A stretch of 64,000 bases of DNA from Pseudomonas sp. URIL14HWK12:I12. GTDB taxonomy: Bacteria; Pseudomonadota; Gammaproteobacteria; Pseudomonadales; Pseudomonadaceae. The DNA lies in contig NZ_QEQL01000001.1 of NCBI RefSeq assembly GCF_003097135.1, positions 1,240,001 to 1,304,000 of the forward strand, read 5' to 3'. A program made the position numbers and the translations under genes. Shown here piece by piece: positions 9,203-19,070 of the stretch. The notes under the pieces are model-generated. The model did no database searches. It was given only the letters and a program-made list of their open reading frames with translations, and had not been told where the DNA came from. Each line of letters starts with the position of its first letter. Position 1 is the first letter of the stretch.

Positions 9203-9427
9203 CCTGACCTACCAAGCCTGCAATGGGCTTGAACGGATCCCGCGCAAGGGCTGTCCCAGCCTTAACGACCATGCCGGCCGGGGTTGAGCCCCCAAGCGCG
9301 TGCCTGGCCACTGGAAGTGAGCGGCAATTCCCGTCACCCTGTGCGCCTGAACACGCCGAACGGTTCAGTCCCCTGCTGCGGCACTCGGTTGCTGCGGTTG
9401 ATTCCACGTACAAGGATCCGTGAATCC

Positions 9428-9988
9428 ATGCTCAAGAAATTCTGCATCGCTGCCTGCGCAATGGCGCTCTCCACCGCTGCCCTGGCTGACGACAAGCACC
9501 CGCACGTGCAATTAGCTACTGATTTTGGCCAGGTCACCCTGGAGCTGGACGCCGAGAAAGCGCCGATCAGCACCGCCAACTTCCTGAAGTACGTCGATTC
9601 CGGGTTCTACAACAACACCATTTTCCACCGCGTGATCCCAGGCTTCATGGTCCAGGGCGGCGGTTTCACCCGCGACATGGCTGAAAAACCCACCCAGGCT
9701 CCGATCAAGAACGAAGCCGACAATGGCTTGCGCAACGTGCGTGGCACCGTGGCCATGGCCCGCACCTCGGTCGTCGACTCGGCGACGGCGCAGTTCTTCA
9801 TCAACGTCAAGGACAACGACTTCCTCGACCACGGCGGCCGCGACTTCGGCTATGCCGTGTTCGGTAAGGTCACCCAGGGCATGGATGTCGTCGATCAGAT
9901 CGTCAACGCGCCCACCACCACGCAACGCGGCATGCAGAACGTGCCGTCCAACCCGATCATGATCAAGAGCGCCAAGCGCATCGACTGA
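9428..9988 (+). CDS. ppiA: Periplasmic cyclophilin-type peptidyl-prolyl isomerase
   Basis: This 186-residue PPIase catalyses cis-trans isomerisation of prolyl bonds in exported proteins. A signal peptide ([20 protein letters not shown]) precedes one cyclophilin domain with the active-site stretches [14 protein letters not shown] and [17 protein letters not shown]. The ATG at 9428 was chosen because it creates the signal peptide; the frame remains open upstream. PpiA is the closest named family; the signal peptide excludes cytoplasmic PpiB. The 225 bp before it contain no other gene that I can see. Confidence 0.9.
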   Translation: MLKKFCIAACAMALSTAALADDKHPHVQLATDFGQVTLELDAEKAPISTANFLKYVDSGFYNNTIFHRVIPGFMVQGGGFTRDMAEKPTQAPIKNEADNGLRNVRGTVAMARTSVVDSATAQFFINVKDNDFLDHGGRDFGYAVFGKVTQGMDVVDQIVNAPTTTQRGMQNVPSNPIMIKSAKRID

Positions 9989-10018
9989 TCGGCTGCTGCC
10001 AGAACAGGAGAGCCCGCC

Positions 10019-11860
<1,842 letters not shown>

Positions 11861-11913
11861 AAGGGCTGCCTCGGGCGGCTGGCCAGGCGACACACAGCAC
11901 ACAGGAGCACCGG

Positions 11914-12915
11914 ATGGACCTGATCATCGCCCGCCCCGAAGGCCTCTACTGCGCCGCCGGCGACTTCTACATCGACCCCTGGCGCCCAGTGGAGCGAGCG
12001 GTGATCACCCACGGCCACGGCGACCATGCCCGCACGGGCAGCCAGCACTACCTCAGCGCCACCCCCGGCGCAGGCATCCTGCGCGCCCGCCTGGGCGAAA
12101 CCATCAACCTGCAGACCTTGGCTTATGGCGAGCGCATCGATCATCACGGCGTGACGTTGAGCTTTCACCCCGCTGGGCACGTCTTGGGATCGGCGCAGGT
12201 GCGCGTTGAGCATCAGGGTGAAGTGTGGGTGGCTTCGGGTGACTACAAGGTCGAGGCCGACGGTACCTGTGAGCCGTTCGAGCCAGTGCGCTGCCACTGC
12301 TTCATCACCGAATCCACCTTCGGCCTGCCGATCTACCGCTGGCAACCCCAGCGTGAGGTGTTCGACGAGATCAACCAATGGTGGCGGGCCAATGCCCAGG
12401 CCGAGCGCCCGAGCGTGCTGTTCGCCTATTCCTTCGGCAAAGCCCAGCGCATCCTGCACGGTATCGATGCCAGCATCGGCCCGATCCTGGCCCACGGGTC
12501 GGTAGAGCCGCTGAACCGCGTTTACCGGGAAGGTGGCATCTATTTGCCCGAGACGCTCTATGCCACTGATTTCAAGAAAACCGACCCATTGCTGCGCCAG
12601 GCGCTGATCGTGGCGCCGCCCTCGGCGGCCGGCAGCACCTGGATGCGCCGCTTTGGTGACTACAGCGACGGCTTCGCCAGCGGCTGGATGCGCTTGCGCG
12701 GGGCACGTCGCCGCCGGGGGGTGGATCGAGGCTTCGTACTCTCCGACCACGCTGACTGGCCAGGCCTGCTCTGGGCCATCGAGCAGACCGGCGCCGAACG
12801 GGTGATGGTGACTCACGGCTCCACCTCCGTGCTGGCACGCTACCTCTGCGAGCAGGGGCTCGATGGCCGGGAGATGAAGATAGAAGCCTACGGTGACCCG
12901 GAAGAAGCCGCCTGA
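11914..12915 (+). CDS. Ligase-associated DNA-repair exonuclease (MBL fold)
   Basis: This 333-residue beta-CASP-like metallo-beta-lactamase protein belongs to the family found with bacterial ATP-dependent ligases. The metal motif is VITHGHGDHA near residue 35, followed by HPAGHVLGSAQ, SGDYKVE and VLSDHADW with further ligands. The proposed role is processing DNA ends in damage repair together with the ligase, helicase and PdeM. The ATG at 11914 (MDLIIARPEGLYC) is 12 bp after AGGAGC. The DNA ligase starts 12 bp downstream, so the two are almost certainly co-transcribed. Confidence 0.9.
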   Translation: MDLIIARPEGLYCAAGDFYIDPWRPVERAVITHGHGDHARTGSQHYLSATPGAGILRARLGETINLQTLAYGERIDHHGVTLSFHPAGHVLGSAQVRVEHQGEVWVASGDYKVEADGTCEPFEPVRCHCFITESTFGLPIYRWQPQREVFDEINQWWRANAQAERPSVLFAYSFGKAQRILHGIDASIGPILAHGSVEPLNRVYREGGIYLPETLYATDFKKTDPLLRQALIVAPPSAAGSTWMRRFGDYSDGFASGWMRLRGARRRRGVDRGFVLSDHADWPGLLWAIEQTGAERVMVTHGSTSVLARYLCEQGLDGREMKIEAYGDPEEAA

Positions 12916-12927
12916 CAGGAGCCACCC

Positions 12928-14571
12928 ATGCAGGCCTTTGCACAACTTTATGCCCGCCTCGACGCCACGACCTCCAGCAACGCTCGGCTGGCCGCCCTGC
13001 AAGCGTATTTCGCCGACGCGCCCGCCGAAGACGCCGCCTGGGCAGTGTACTTTCTTGCCGGCGGCCGCCCGCGGCAACTGGTGCCCAGCCGCGTGCTGAG
13101 AGAGGTGGCCCAGGCCATGGCCGGCCTGCCGCAATGGCTGTTCGAAGAGAGCTACCACAGTGTGGGCGACCTGGCCGAAACCGTATCGCTGGTGCTGCCC
13201 GATCAACCCAGCCAGAGCCGCGAAGGCCTGGCCTGGTGGGTCGAGCAGGCGCTGCTGCCATTGCGCGGCCTGCCCCCGGAAACCCTGCACCAGAAGCTGC
13301 CCGAGCTGTGGTCGCAGCTCGACCGGGCAGAGTTGATGCTGTGCATCAAGCTGATCACGGGCAGTTTCCGGGTGGGCGTGTCCAAATTGCTGGTCACCCG
13401 CGCACTGGCAAGCCTGGCCGAGCTCGATCCTAAACAGGTCGCGCAACGTTTGGTGGGCTACACCGACCTCTCCCACCGCCCCAGTGCCGCGGCCTACCTG
13501 GCGTTGATCGCCCCGCCCAGCGAAGACGAACACGCCCTGCGCGGGGGCCAGCCTTACCCCTTCTTTCTTGCCCACCCCTTGCAGGTGCCCGTGGCGCAAT
13601 TCGACGAACGCCTCGGGCCGATCGAGCACTGGCAAGCCGAATGGAAGTGGGACGGGATCCGCGCGCAGCTGGTCAAGCGCGATGGCCAACTGTGGGTGTG
13701 GTCTCGTGGCGAGGAACTGGTAACCGAGCGGTTCCCCGAATTCCAGGCTCTGCTCGATCACCTACCCGATGGCACCGTGCTCGACGGCGAAATCGTCGTG
13801 TGGCACGAGGGCACCGGCGTTCAACCGTTCGCCCTGCTGCAAACCCGCCTGGGCCGCAAGACGCTGGGCAAAAAACTGCTGCAAGAGGCGCCGGTGGTGC
13901 TGCTGGCTTACGACCTGCTGCAATGGCAGGGCGATGATTGGCGCAGCCGCCCTCAAAGCGAGCGCCGCGCCCAGCTGGATCAACTGCTCAAGCACATCCC
14001 CCTGCCCTTGCTGCAACCGTCCCCGGTGATCCAGGCCGACAGCTGGGAAGCGCTGGCGCAGGTGCGCGAAGAATCCCGTAGCCGCGGCGTCGAGGGCATG
14101 ATGCTCAAAGCCTGTGATGCGCAGTACGGTGTGGGCCGCACTAAAGACGTCGGCACCTGGTGGAAGTGGAAAGTCGACCCCTTCACCGTGGACGCGGTGC
14201 TGATCTATGCCCAGGCCGGCCACGGCCGGCGCGCCAATCTCTACACCGACTATACCTTCGCGGTGTGGGACGGCCCGCCTGAGGCCAGCGAGCGCCAACT
14301 GGTGCCCTTCGCCAAGGCGTACTCCGGGCTCACCGACGAAGAAATGCGCCAGGTGGACGCACTGGTACGGCGCACCACCCTCGAAAAGTTCGGGCCGGTG
14401 CGCAGTGTTACCCCCACTCAGGTATTCGAGCTGGCTTTTGAGGGCATTGCCTTGTCGAAACGGCACAAAAGCGGCATCGCCGTGCGCTTTCCCCGCTTGC
14501 TTCGCTGGCGCCATGACAAGCCTGTCGAACAAGCCGATACCCTGGCAGTGTTACACGAGCTGTTGAGTTGA
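12928..14571 (+). CDS. ATP-dependent DNA ligase, ligase-associated repair type
   Basis: This 547-residue ATP-dependent DNA ligase seals nicks after transfer of AMP to a lysine. The nucleotidyl motif I is EWKWDGIRAQ with Lys-240. Motifs FPEFQALL, VLDGEIV, GVEGMMLKA and a WWKWK motif follow. The OB-fold region includes ADTYTV-like VDAVLIYAQAGHGRR. The N-terminal 200 residues are the helical DNA-binding domain shared with archaeal and eukaryotic ligase I. It is not LigD (no polymerase or nuclease domains). It follows the exonuclease by 12 bp, but the helicase partner lies 4.5 kb further on, after a transporter operon. Confidence 0.93.
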   Translation: MQAFAQLYARLDATTSSNARLAALQAYFADAPAEDAAWAVYFLAGGRPRQLVPSRVLREVAQAMAGLPQWLFEESYHSVGDLAETVSLVLPDQPSQSREGLAWWVEQALLPLRGLPPETLHQKLPELWSQLDRAELMLCIKLITGSFRVGVSKLLVTRALASLAELDPKQVAQRLVGYTDLSHRPSAAAYLALIAPPSEDEHALRGGQPYPFFLAHPLQVPVAQFDERLGPIEHWQAEWKWDGIRAQLVKRDGQLWVWSRGEELVTERFPEFQALLDHLPDGTVLDGEIVVWHEGTGVQPFALLQTRLGRKTLGKKLLQEAPVVLLAYDLLQWQGDDWRSRPQSERRAQLDQLLKHIPLPLLQPSPVIQADSWEALAQVREESRSRGVEGMMLKACDAQYGVGRTKDVGTWWKWKVDPFTVDAVLIYAQAGHGRRANLYTDYTFAVWDGPPEASERQLVPFAKAYSGLTDEEMRQVDALVRRTTLEKFGPVRSVTPTQVFELAFEGIALSKRHKSGIAVRFPRLLRWRHDKPVEQADTLAVLHELLS

Positions 14572-14814
14572 GTCGAAACGCGCACCACAATGGCGCGGGC
14601 AACACCGCCTGCTCTGATTTGGCGCATGCCCCATGGCTCAACGGCGGCCTTGCGGGCCATTTCTTTCAGAACTGCGACGGAAAGGGATTGCCAGGCGCCC
14701 CGGCTCTGGCAAAGCCTGCACGATGGTGCGAAATTTGCTATCACGATGGCACCTGGCCTCTGCCGGTAACGCTTCCCGTGAACCACGCCTTTCAGGTTTT
14801 TTAAGGACTGCACA

Positions 14815-15597
14815 ATGAAAAAAGCATGGCTGACCCTTTCTGCCCTGGCGCTCTGCCTGTCCGCCGGCGCTGCCGTGGCCAAGGACTACAAAGAGCTGCG
14901 CTTTGGCGTCGACCCGTCCTACGCACCGTTCGAGTCCAAGGCCGCCGACGGCAGCCTGGTGGGTTTTGACATCGACCTGGGCAATGCCATCTGCAAGGAA
15001 CTGAAAGTCACCTGCAAATGGGTCGAGAACGATTTCGACGGCATGATTCCGGGCCTGAAGGCCAATAAGTTCGACGGCGTGATCTCTTCGCTCACCGTCA
15101 CCCCGGCGCGTGAAAAGGCCATCGACTTCTCCGATGAGCTGTTCTCTGGCCCCACCGCACTGGTGTTCAAAAAGGGCGCAGGTTTCACTCAAGACAACGC
15201 CACCCTCAAAGGCAAGACCGTCGGCTACGAGCAAGGCACCATCCAGGAAGCCTATGCCAAGGGCGTGCTGGAGAAGAACGGCGTGAAAACCCAGGCTTAC
15301 CAGAACCAGGACCAAGTCTACGCCGACCTGGTGTCTGGCCGCCTGGACGCCTCGCTGCAAGACATGCTGCAAGCCGAGCTGGGCTTCTTGAAGTCGCCGC
15401 AAGGTGCTGACTACGAAGTCTCCAAGCCTTTTGAAAGCGAGCTGCTGCCGGCCAAGACCGCCATCGGCATCAAGAAAGGCAACAAGGACCTGCAAGCCCT
15501 GCTCAACAAGGGCATCAAGGCCCTGCACGATGACGGCACGTACGCCGAAATCCAGAAAAAGCACTTCGGTGACCTGAACCTGTACAGCGGCAAGTAA
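14815..15597 (+). CDS. aotJ: Periplasmic arginine/ornithine-type binding protein
   Basis: This 260-residue periplasmic solute-binding protein of the HisJ/ArgT family has a signal peptide (MKKAWLTLSALALCLSAGAAVA). It carries the family pattern LRFGVDPSYAPFESKAADGSLVGFDIDL, a polar amino-acid binding site, and PAREKAIDFSDE. It is the first gene of an operon with two permeases, a desuccinylase-like protein and an ATPase, the gene order of aotJQMOP of P. aeruginosa, which imports arginine and ornithine. Ligand is inferred from that order. A strong hairpin terminator lies just after it. The 243 bp upstream hold no gene. Confidence 0.88.
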   Translation: MKKAWLTLSALALCLSAGAAVAKDYKELRFGVDPSYAPFESKAADGSLVGFDIDLGNAICKELKVTCKWVENDFDGMIPGLKANKFDGVISSLTVTPAREKAIDFSDELFSGPTALVFKKGAGFTQDNATLKGKTVGYEQGTIQEAYAKGVLEKNGVKTQAYQNQDQVYADLVSGRLDASLQDMLQAELGFLKSPQGADYEVSKPFESELLPAKTAIGIKKGNKDLQALLNKGIKALHDDGTYAEIQKKHFGDLNLYSGK

Positions 15598-15607
15598 GCT
15601 GCCCCCG

Positions 15608-15644
15608 AGCGCCCGCGCCCCACAAGGGTGCGGGCGCTTTTATT
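15608..15644 (+). terminator. Strong intrinsic terminator/attenuator inside the transport operon
   Basis: Arms AGCGCCCGC (15608-15616) and GCGGGCGCT (15630-15638) are perfectly complementary and the stem extends four more pairs inward (one G-U) to a 5-nt loop. The sequence TTTTATT follows at 15638-15644. It lies between the binding-protein stop and the hisQ-like ATG, so it probably lowers permease expression relative to the binding protein. Confidence 0.85.
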
Positions 15645-15664
15645 GACCGCATAAGGGTTGATAC

Positions 15665-16393
15665 ATGCTCGATCACCTGTTGCAGAGCCTAGGGCTCTCT
15701 GCATTGAGCCTGAAGGGCTTTGGGCCTTTGCTGCTGCAAGGCACCTGGATGACCGTCAAGCTTTCCCTGCTGTCGCTGGCCGTGAGCGTCGTGCTCGGGC
15801 TCATCGGCGCCAGCGCCAAACTTTCCCGCGTGGCCATGTTTCGCTGGGCCGCGCAGCTCTACACCACACTCATTCGCGGCGTGCCCGACCTGGTGCTGAT
15901 GCTGTTGATCTTCTACAGCCTGCAGATCTGGCTCAACAGCCTCACCGATGCGCTGGAGTGGGACTACTTCGAGATCGACCCGTTCATTGCCGGTGTCATC
16001 ACCCTGGGCTTCATCTACGGCGCCTATTTCACCGAAACCTTTCGCGGCGCCATTCTCGCCGTGCCGCGCGGGCAGGTCGAAGCGGCCACCGCCTATGGCA
16101 TGAGCCGTGGCCAGCGCTTTCGCCATGTGGTGTTCCCGCAGATGATGCGCTACGCCCTGCCGGGGCTGGGCAACAACTGGATGGTGATCCTCAAGGCCAC
16201 CGCACTGGTCTCGATCATTGGCCTGGCCGATGTGGTCAAGGCCGCGCAGGACGCCGGCAAGAGCACCTACCAGTTGTTCTACTTTCTGGTGCTCGCGGGC
16301 CTGATCTACCTGGCCATCACCAGCGCCTCCAACTTCGTCATGCGCCGCCTGGAGCGGCGCTTCAATGTCGGCAGCCGGGAGGCCACGCGATGA
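15665..16393 (+). CDS. aotQ: Amino-acid ABC transporter permease, HisQ type
   Basis: This 242-residue inner-membrane permease has about five hydrophobic segments. It has the EAA loop YGMSRGQRFRHVVFPQMMRYALPGLGNNW (about 142-170), which contacts the ATPase. With the downstream partner it forms the membrane channel of a polar amino-acid importer. Its stop overlaps the start of the next permease (ATGA at 16390-16393), showing translational coupling. Confidence 0.9.
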   Translation: MLDHLLQSLGLSALSLKGFGPLLLQGTWMTVKLSLLSLAVSVVLGLIGASAKLSRVAMFRWAAQLYTTLIRGVPDLVLMLLIFYSLQIWLNSLTDALEWDYFEIDPFIAGVITLGFIYGAYFTETFRGAILAVPRGQVEAATAYGMSRGQRFRHVVFPQMMRYALPGLGNNWMVILKATALVSIIGLADVVKAAQDAGKSTYQLFYFLVLAGLIYLAITSASNFVMRRLERRFNVGSREATR

Positions 16394-17100
16394 TCGAACT
16401 GCTTCAGGAATACTGGCAGGCGTTCCTCTGGACCGACGGCAACAACATCACCGGCCTTGCCATGACCCTCTGGTTGCTGATCGCCTCGGTCGGCATCGGC
16501 TTCGTGGTCTCGATCCCACTGGCGGTAGCGCGCTGCTCGCCCAGGCTTTGGCTGCGCTGGCCCGTGCAGTTCTACACCTACGTGTTCCGCGGCACGCCGC
16601 TTTACATCCAGCTGCTGATCTTCTACACCGGCATCTACAGCCTGGAAGGGGTACGCGACCAGCCGATGCTCAATGCGTTTTTCCGCGACGCGATGAACTG
16701 CACCATCCTGGCCTTCGCCCTCAACACCTGCGCCTACACCACCGAGATCTTCGCTGGGGCGATTCGCAGCATGGCCCATGGCGAGATCGAAGCCGCCAAG
16801 GCATACGGGCTGTCGGGTTTCAAGCTGTATGCGCACGTGATCCTGCCCTCGGCACTGCGCCGCGCGCTGCCTTACTACAGCAACGAAGTGATCCTGATGC
16901 TGCACGCCACTACCGTCGCCTTCACCGCCACGGTGCCGGACATCCTCAAGGTGGCGCGCGACGCGAACTCGGCAACCTACATGACGTTCCAGTCCTTCGG
17001 CATCGCCGCGGTGCTGTACCTGGCCATCACCTTCACCCTGGTGGGGCTGTTCCGCCTGGCCGAACGCCGCTGGCTGGCCTTCCTCGGCCCGGCTCATTGA
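16390..17100 (+). CDS. aotM: Amino-acid ABC transporter permease, HisM type
   Basis: This 236-residue second permease carries the EAA loop AKAYGLSGFKLYAHVILPSALRRALPYYSN. It starts at the ATG overlapping the stop of the HisQ-like gene. The reading frame is open far upstream in the preceding gene, but that part is only a shadow of it. It works with the other permease and the ATPase at 18242 to import basic amino acids. Confidence 0.9.
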   Translation: MIELLQEYWQAFLWTDGNNITGLAMTLWLLIASVGIGFVVSIPLAVARCSPRLWLRWPVQFYTYVFRGTPLYIQLLIFYTGIYSLEGVRDQPMLNAFFRDAMNCTILAFALNTCAYTTEIFAGAIRSMAHGEIEAAKAYGLSGFKLYAHVILPSALRRALPYYSNEVILMLHATTVAFTATVPDILKVARDANSATYMTFQSFGIAAVLYLAITFTLVGLFRLAERRWLAFLGPAH

Positions 17101-17110
17101 GGGATCGCCC

Positions 17111-18229
17111 ATGCAACACCGTTCACACCCTCTGCAAAGCCCGGTACCCGGCACCGCGCGGCACATCGAGAGCTTCCACTACGGCCCGGCCGATGCGCCG
17201 GGCAAGGTGTACATCCAGGCCTCGCTACATGCCGACGAACTGCCCGGCATGCTGGTGGCCTGGCACCTGAAGCAACGCCTGGCGGAGCTGGAAAACGCCG
17301 GCCGCCTGCGCCACCAGATCGTGTTGGTGCCGCTGGCCAACCCCATCGGCCTGGAACAGGTACTGATGGACACCCCGCTGGGCCGCTACCAGCTCGAAAG
17401 CGGCGAGAACTTCAACCGCCATTTCGTTGACCTTGCCACTGAAGTGGGCGACGCGGTGCACGCACAGCTCACCCTCGACCCGCAGCACAACCTGGCAGTC
17501 ATCCGCCAGGCGCTGCGCCAGGCCCTGGCCGCCGAGCGCCCCGCCACGCAGCTACAGGCCTTGCGCCTGACGCTGCAGCAACTGGCCTGTGACGCCGACA
17601 TGGTGCTCGACCTGCACTGCGACTTCGAAGCGGTAGAGCACCTGTACACCACCCCCGAAGCCTGGCCAAAGGTAGAGCCGCTGGCACGCTACCTCGGCTC
17701 CCAGGCGAATCTGCTGGCGACCGATTCCGGCGGGCAGTCGTTCGACGAATGCTTCAGCCTGCTGTGGTGGCAGCTCAAGCAGCGCTTCGACAACCAGTTC
17801 CCGATCCCGGATGGCAGCTTCAGCGTCACGCTGGAGCTGCGTGGCCAAGGCGATGTGAATCACGCCCTGGCCAGCCGCGACTGCCAGGCCCTGATCAACT
17901 ACCTGACTCACCACGGCGCCATCGGCGGCACCCCAGACCCCCAGCCGGAGCTGCTCTACCCCGCCACACCGCTTGCGGCCGTCGAGCCGGTGGCCACGCC
18001 CGACGGCGGCGTGCTGGTGTTCTGCGCCCAGCCCGGGGAATACCTGGAAGCCGGGCAACTGATCGCTGAAGTGATCGACCCCATAACAGACCGTGTCACC
18101 GCCGTGCACAACCGCAATGCCGGGCTGCTCTACGCCCGTTCCCTGCGGCGCATGGCCACCGCCGGCATGGTCATCGCACACGTCGCCGGAACCGAGGCGT
18201 TCCGCAGTGGCTATCTACTTTCTCCGTGA
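17111..18229 (+). CDS. aotO: Succinylglutamate desuccinylase/aspartoacylase-family protein (AotO-like)
   Basis: This 372-residue zinc carboxypeptidase-fold protein of the AstE/aspartoacylase family has candidate zinc ligands in SLHADELPG (HxxE, about residues 37-40) and VLDLHCD (about residue 167). It sits between the permease and ATPase genes, exactly where aotO sits in P. aeruginosa. Family members hydrolyse N-acyl amino acids, so it may deacylate an imported acylated arginine or ornithine; that is inference and the known aotO product has no established activity that I can cite. It starts 10 bp after the HisM-like gene. Confidence 0.82.
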   Translation: MQHRSHPLQSPVPGTARHIESFHYGPADAPGKVYIQASLHADELPGMLVAWHLKQRLAELENAGRLRHQIVLVPLANPIGLEQVLMDTPLGRYQLESGENFNRHFVDLATEVGDAVHAQLTLDPQHNLAVIRQALRQALAAERPATQLQALRLTLQQLACDADMVLDLHCDFEAVEHLYTTPEAWPKVEPLARYLGSQANLLATDSGGQSFDECFSLLWWQLKQRFDNQFPIPDGSFSVTLELRGQGDVNHALASRDCQALINYLTHHGAIGGTPDPQPELLYPATPLAAVEPVATPDGGVLVFCAQPGEYLEAGQLIAEVIDPITDRVTAVHNRNAGLLYARSLRRMATAGMVIAHVAGTEAFRSGYLLSP

Positions 18230-18241
18230 GGCGCCTTGCGC

Positions 18242-19006
18242 ATGTACAAACTGACCATCGACGGCCTGCATAAAAGCTATGGCGACAACGAAGTGCTCAA
18301 AGGGGTGTCGCTGAAGGCCAAAAGTGGCGATGTGATCTGCCTGATCGGCGCCAGTGGCTCTGGCAAGAGCACCTTCTTGCGCTGCATCAATTTTCTGGAA
18401 ACGCCCAACGATGGCGCCATGACACTCGACGGCCAGCCGATTCGCATGGTCAGCGGGCGCGAAGGCCTGCAAGTGGCCGACCCCTCCGAGCTGCAGCGCT
18501 TGCGCACACGGCTGGCGATGGTGTTCCAGCATTTCAACCTGTGGAGCCACCTGAGTGTGCTCGACAACATCACCCTGGCACCGCGCAAGGTGCTGGGCCT
18601 GGGCAAACAGGAAGCCGAGGAGCGCGCCCGCCGTTACCTGGAGAAGGTCGGCCTGCCCGAACGCGTGGCCGGCCAGTACCCTGCGTTTCTCTCCGGCGGC
18701 CAGCAACAGCGCGTGGCCATCGCCCGGGCACTGGCGATGGAACCTGAGGTGATGCTGTTCGACGAGCCTACGTCGGCCCTCGACCCTGAGCTGGTGGGCG
18801 AAGTGCTCAAGGTGATCCAAGGGCTAGCCGAGGAAGGCCGCACCATGATCATGGTCACGCACGAGATGGCCTTTGCCCGCCAGGTGGCAAGCCAAGTGGT
18901 GTTTCTCCACAAGGGCCTGATCGAGGAACAGGGCGAGCCCGAGCAGGTGCTGGGCAATCCCACCAGCGAGCGGCTGCGCCAGTTCCTGAGCGGCAACCTC
19001 AAGTAA
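18242..19006 (+). CDS. aotP: Amino-acid ABC transporter ATPase, HisP type
   Basis: This 254-residue ATPase of the polar amino-acid importer has Walker [10 protein letters not shown], signature LSGGQQQR, Walker [12 protein letters not shown] and the switch histidine in VTHEMAFA. The ATG at 18242 ([14 protein letters not shown]) is preferred over a TTG two codons earlier. It completes the transporter operon. In P. aeruginosa argR follows aotP; here the next gene is the repair helicase, 65 bp downstream. Confidence 0.92.
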   Translation: MYKLTIDGLHKSYGDNEVLKGVSLKAKSGDVICLIGASGSGKSTFLRCINFLETPNDGAMTLDGQPIRMVSGREGLQVADPSELQRLRTRLAMVFQHFNLWSHLSVLDNITLAPRKVLGLGKQEAEERARRYLEKVGLPERVAGQYPAFLSGGQQQRVAIARALAMEPEVMLFDEPTSALDPELVGEVLKVIQGLAEEGRTMIMVTHEMAFARQVASQVVFLHKGLIEEQGEPEQVLGNPTSERLRQFLSGNLK

Positions 19007-19070
19007 GCCAAGCGAACCGGCACCGGCGCGCTGTTGTCTGCCGAACAACGACAGCACACGCAGGCCGCCG

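Noticed and set aside
14720..14790. Sigma-54-like TGGCAC...TGCC before the binding-protein gene
   Set aside because: GG and GC are 12 rather than 10 bases apart.
15658..16389. Open frame upstream of and continuous with the HisM-like permease, suggesting a fusion
   Set aside because: The upstream part translates to Arg/His-rich nonsense in the HisQ-like gene; the ATGA overlap shows the true start at 16390.
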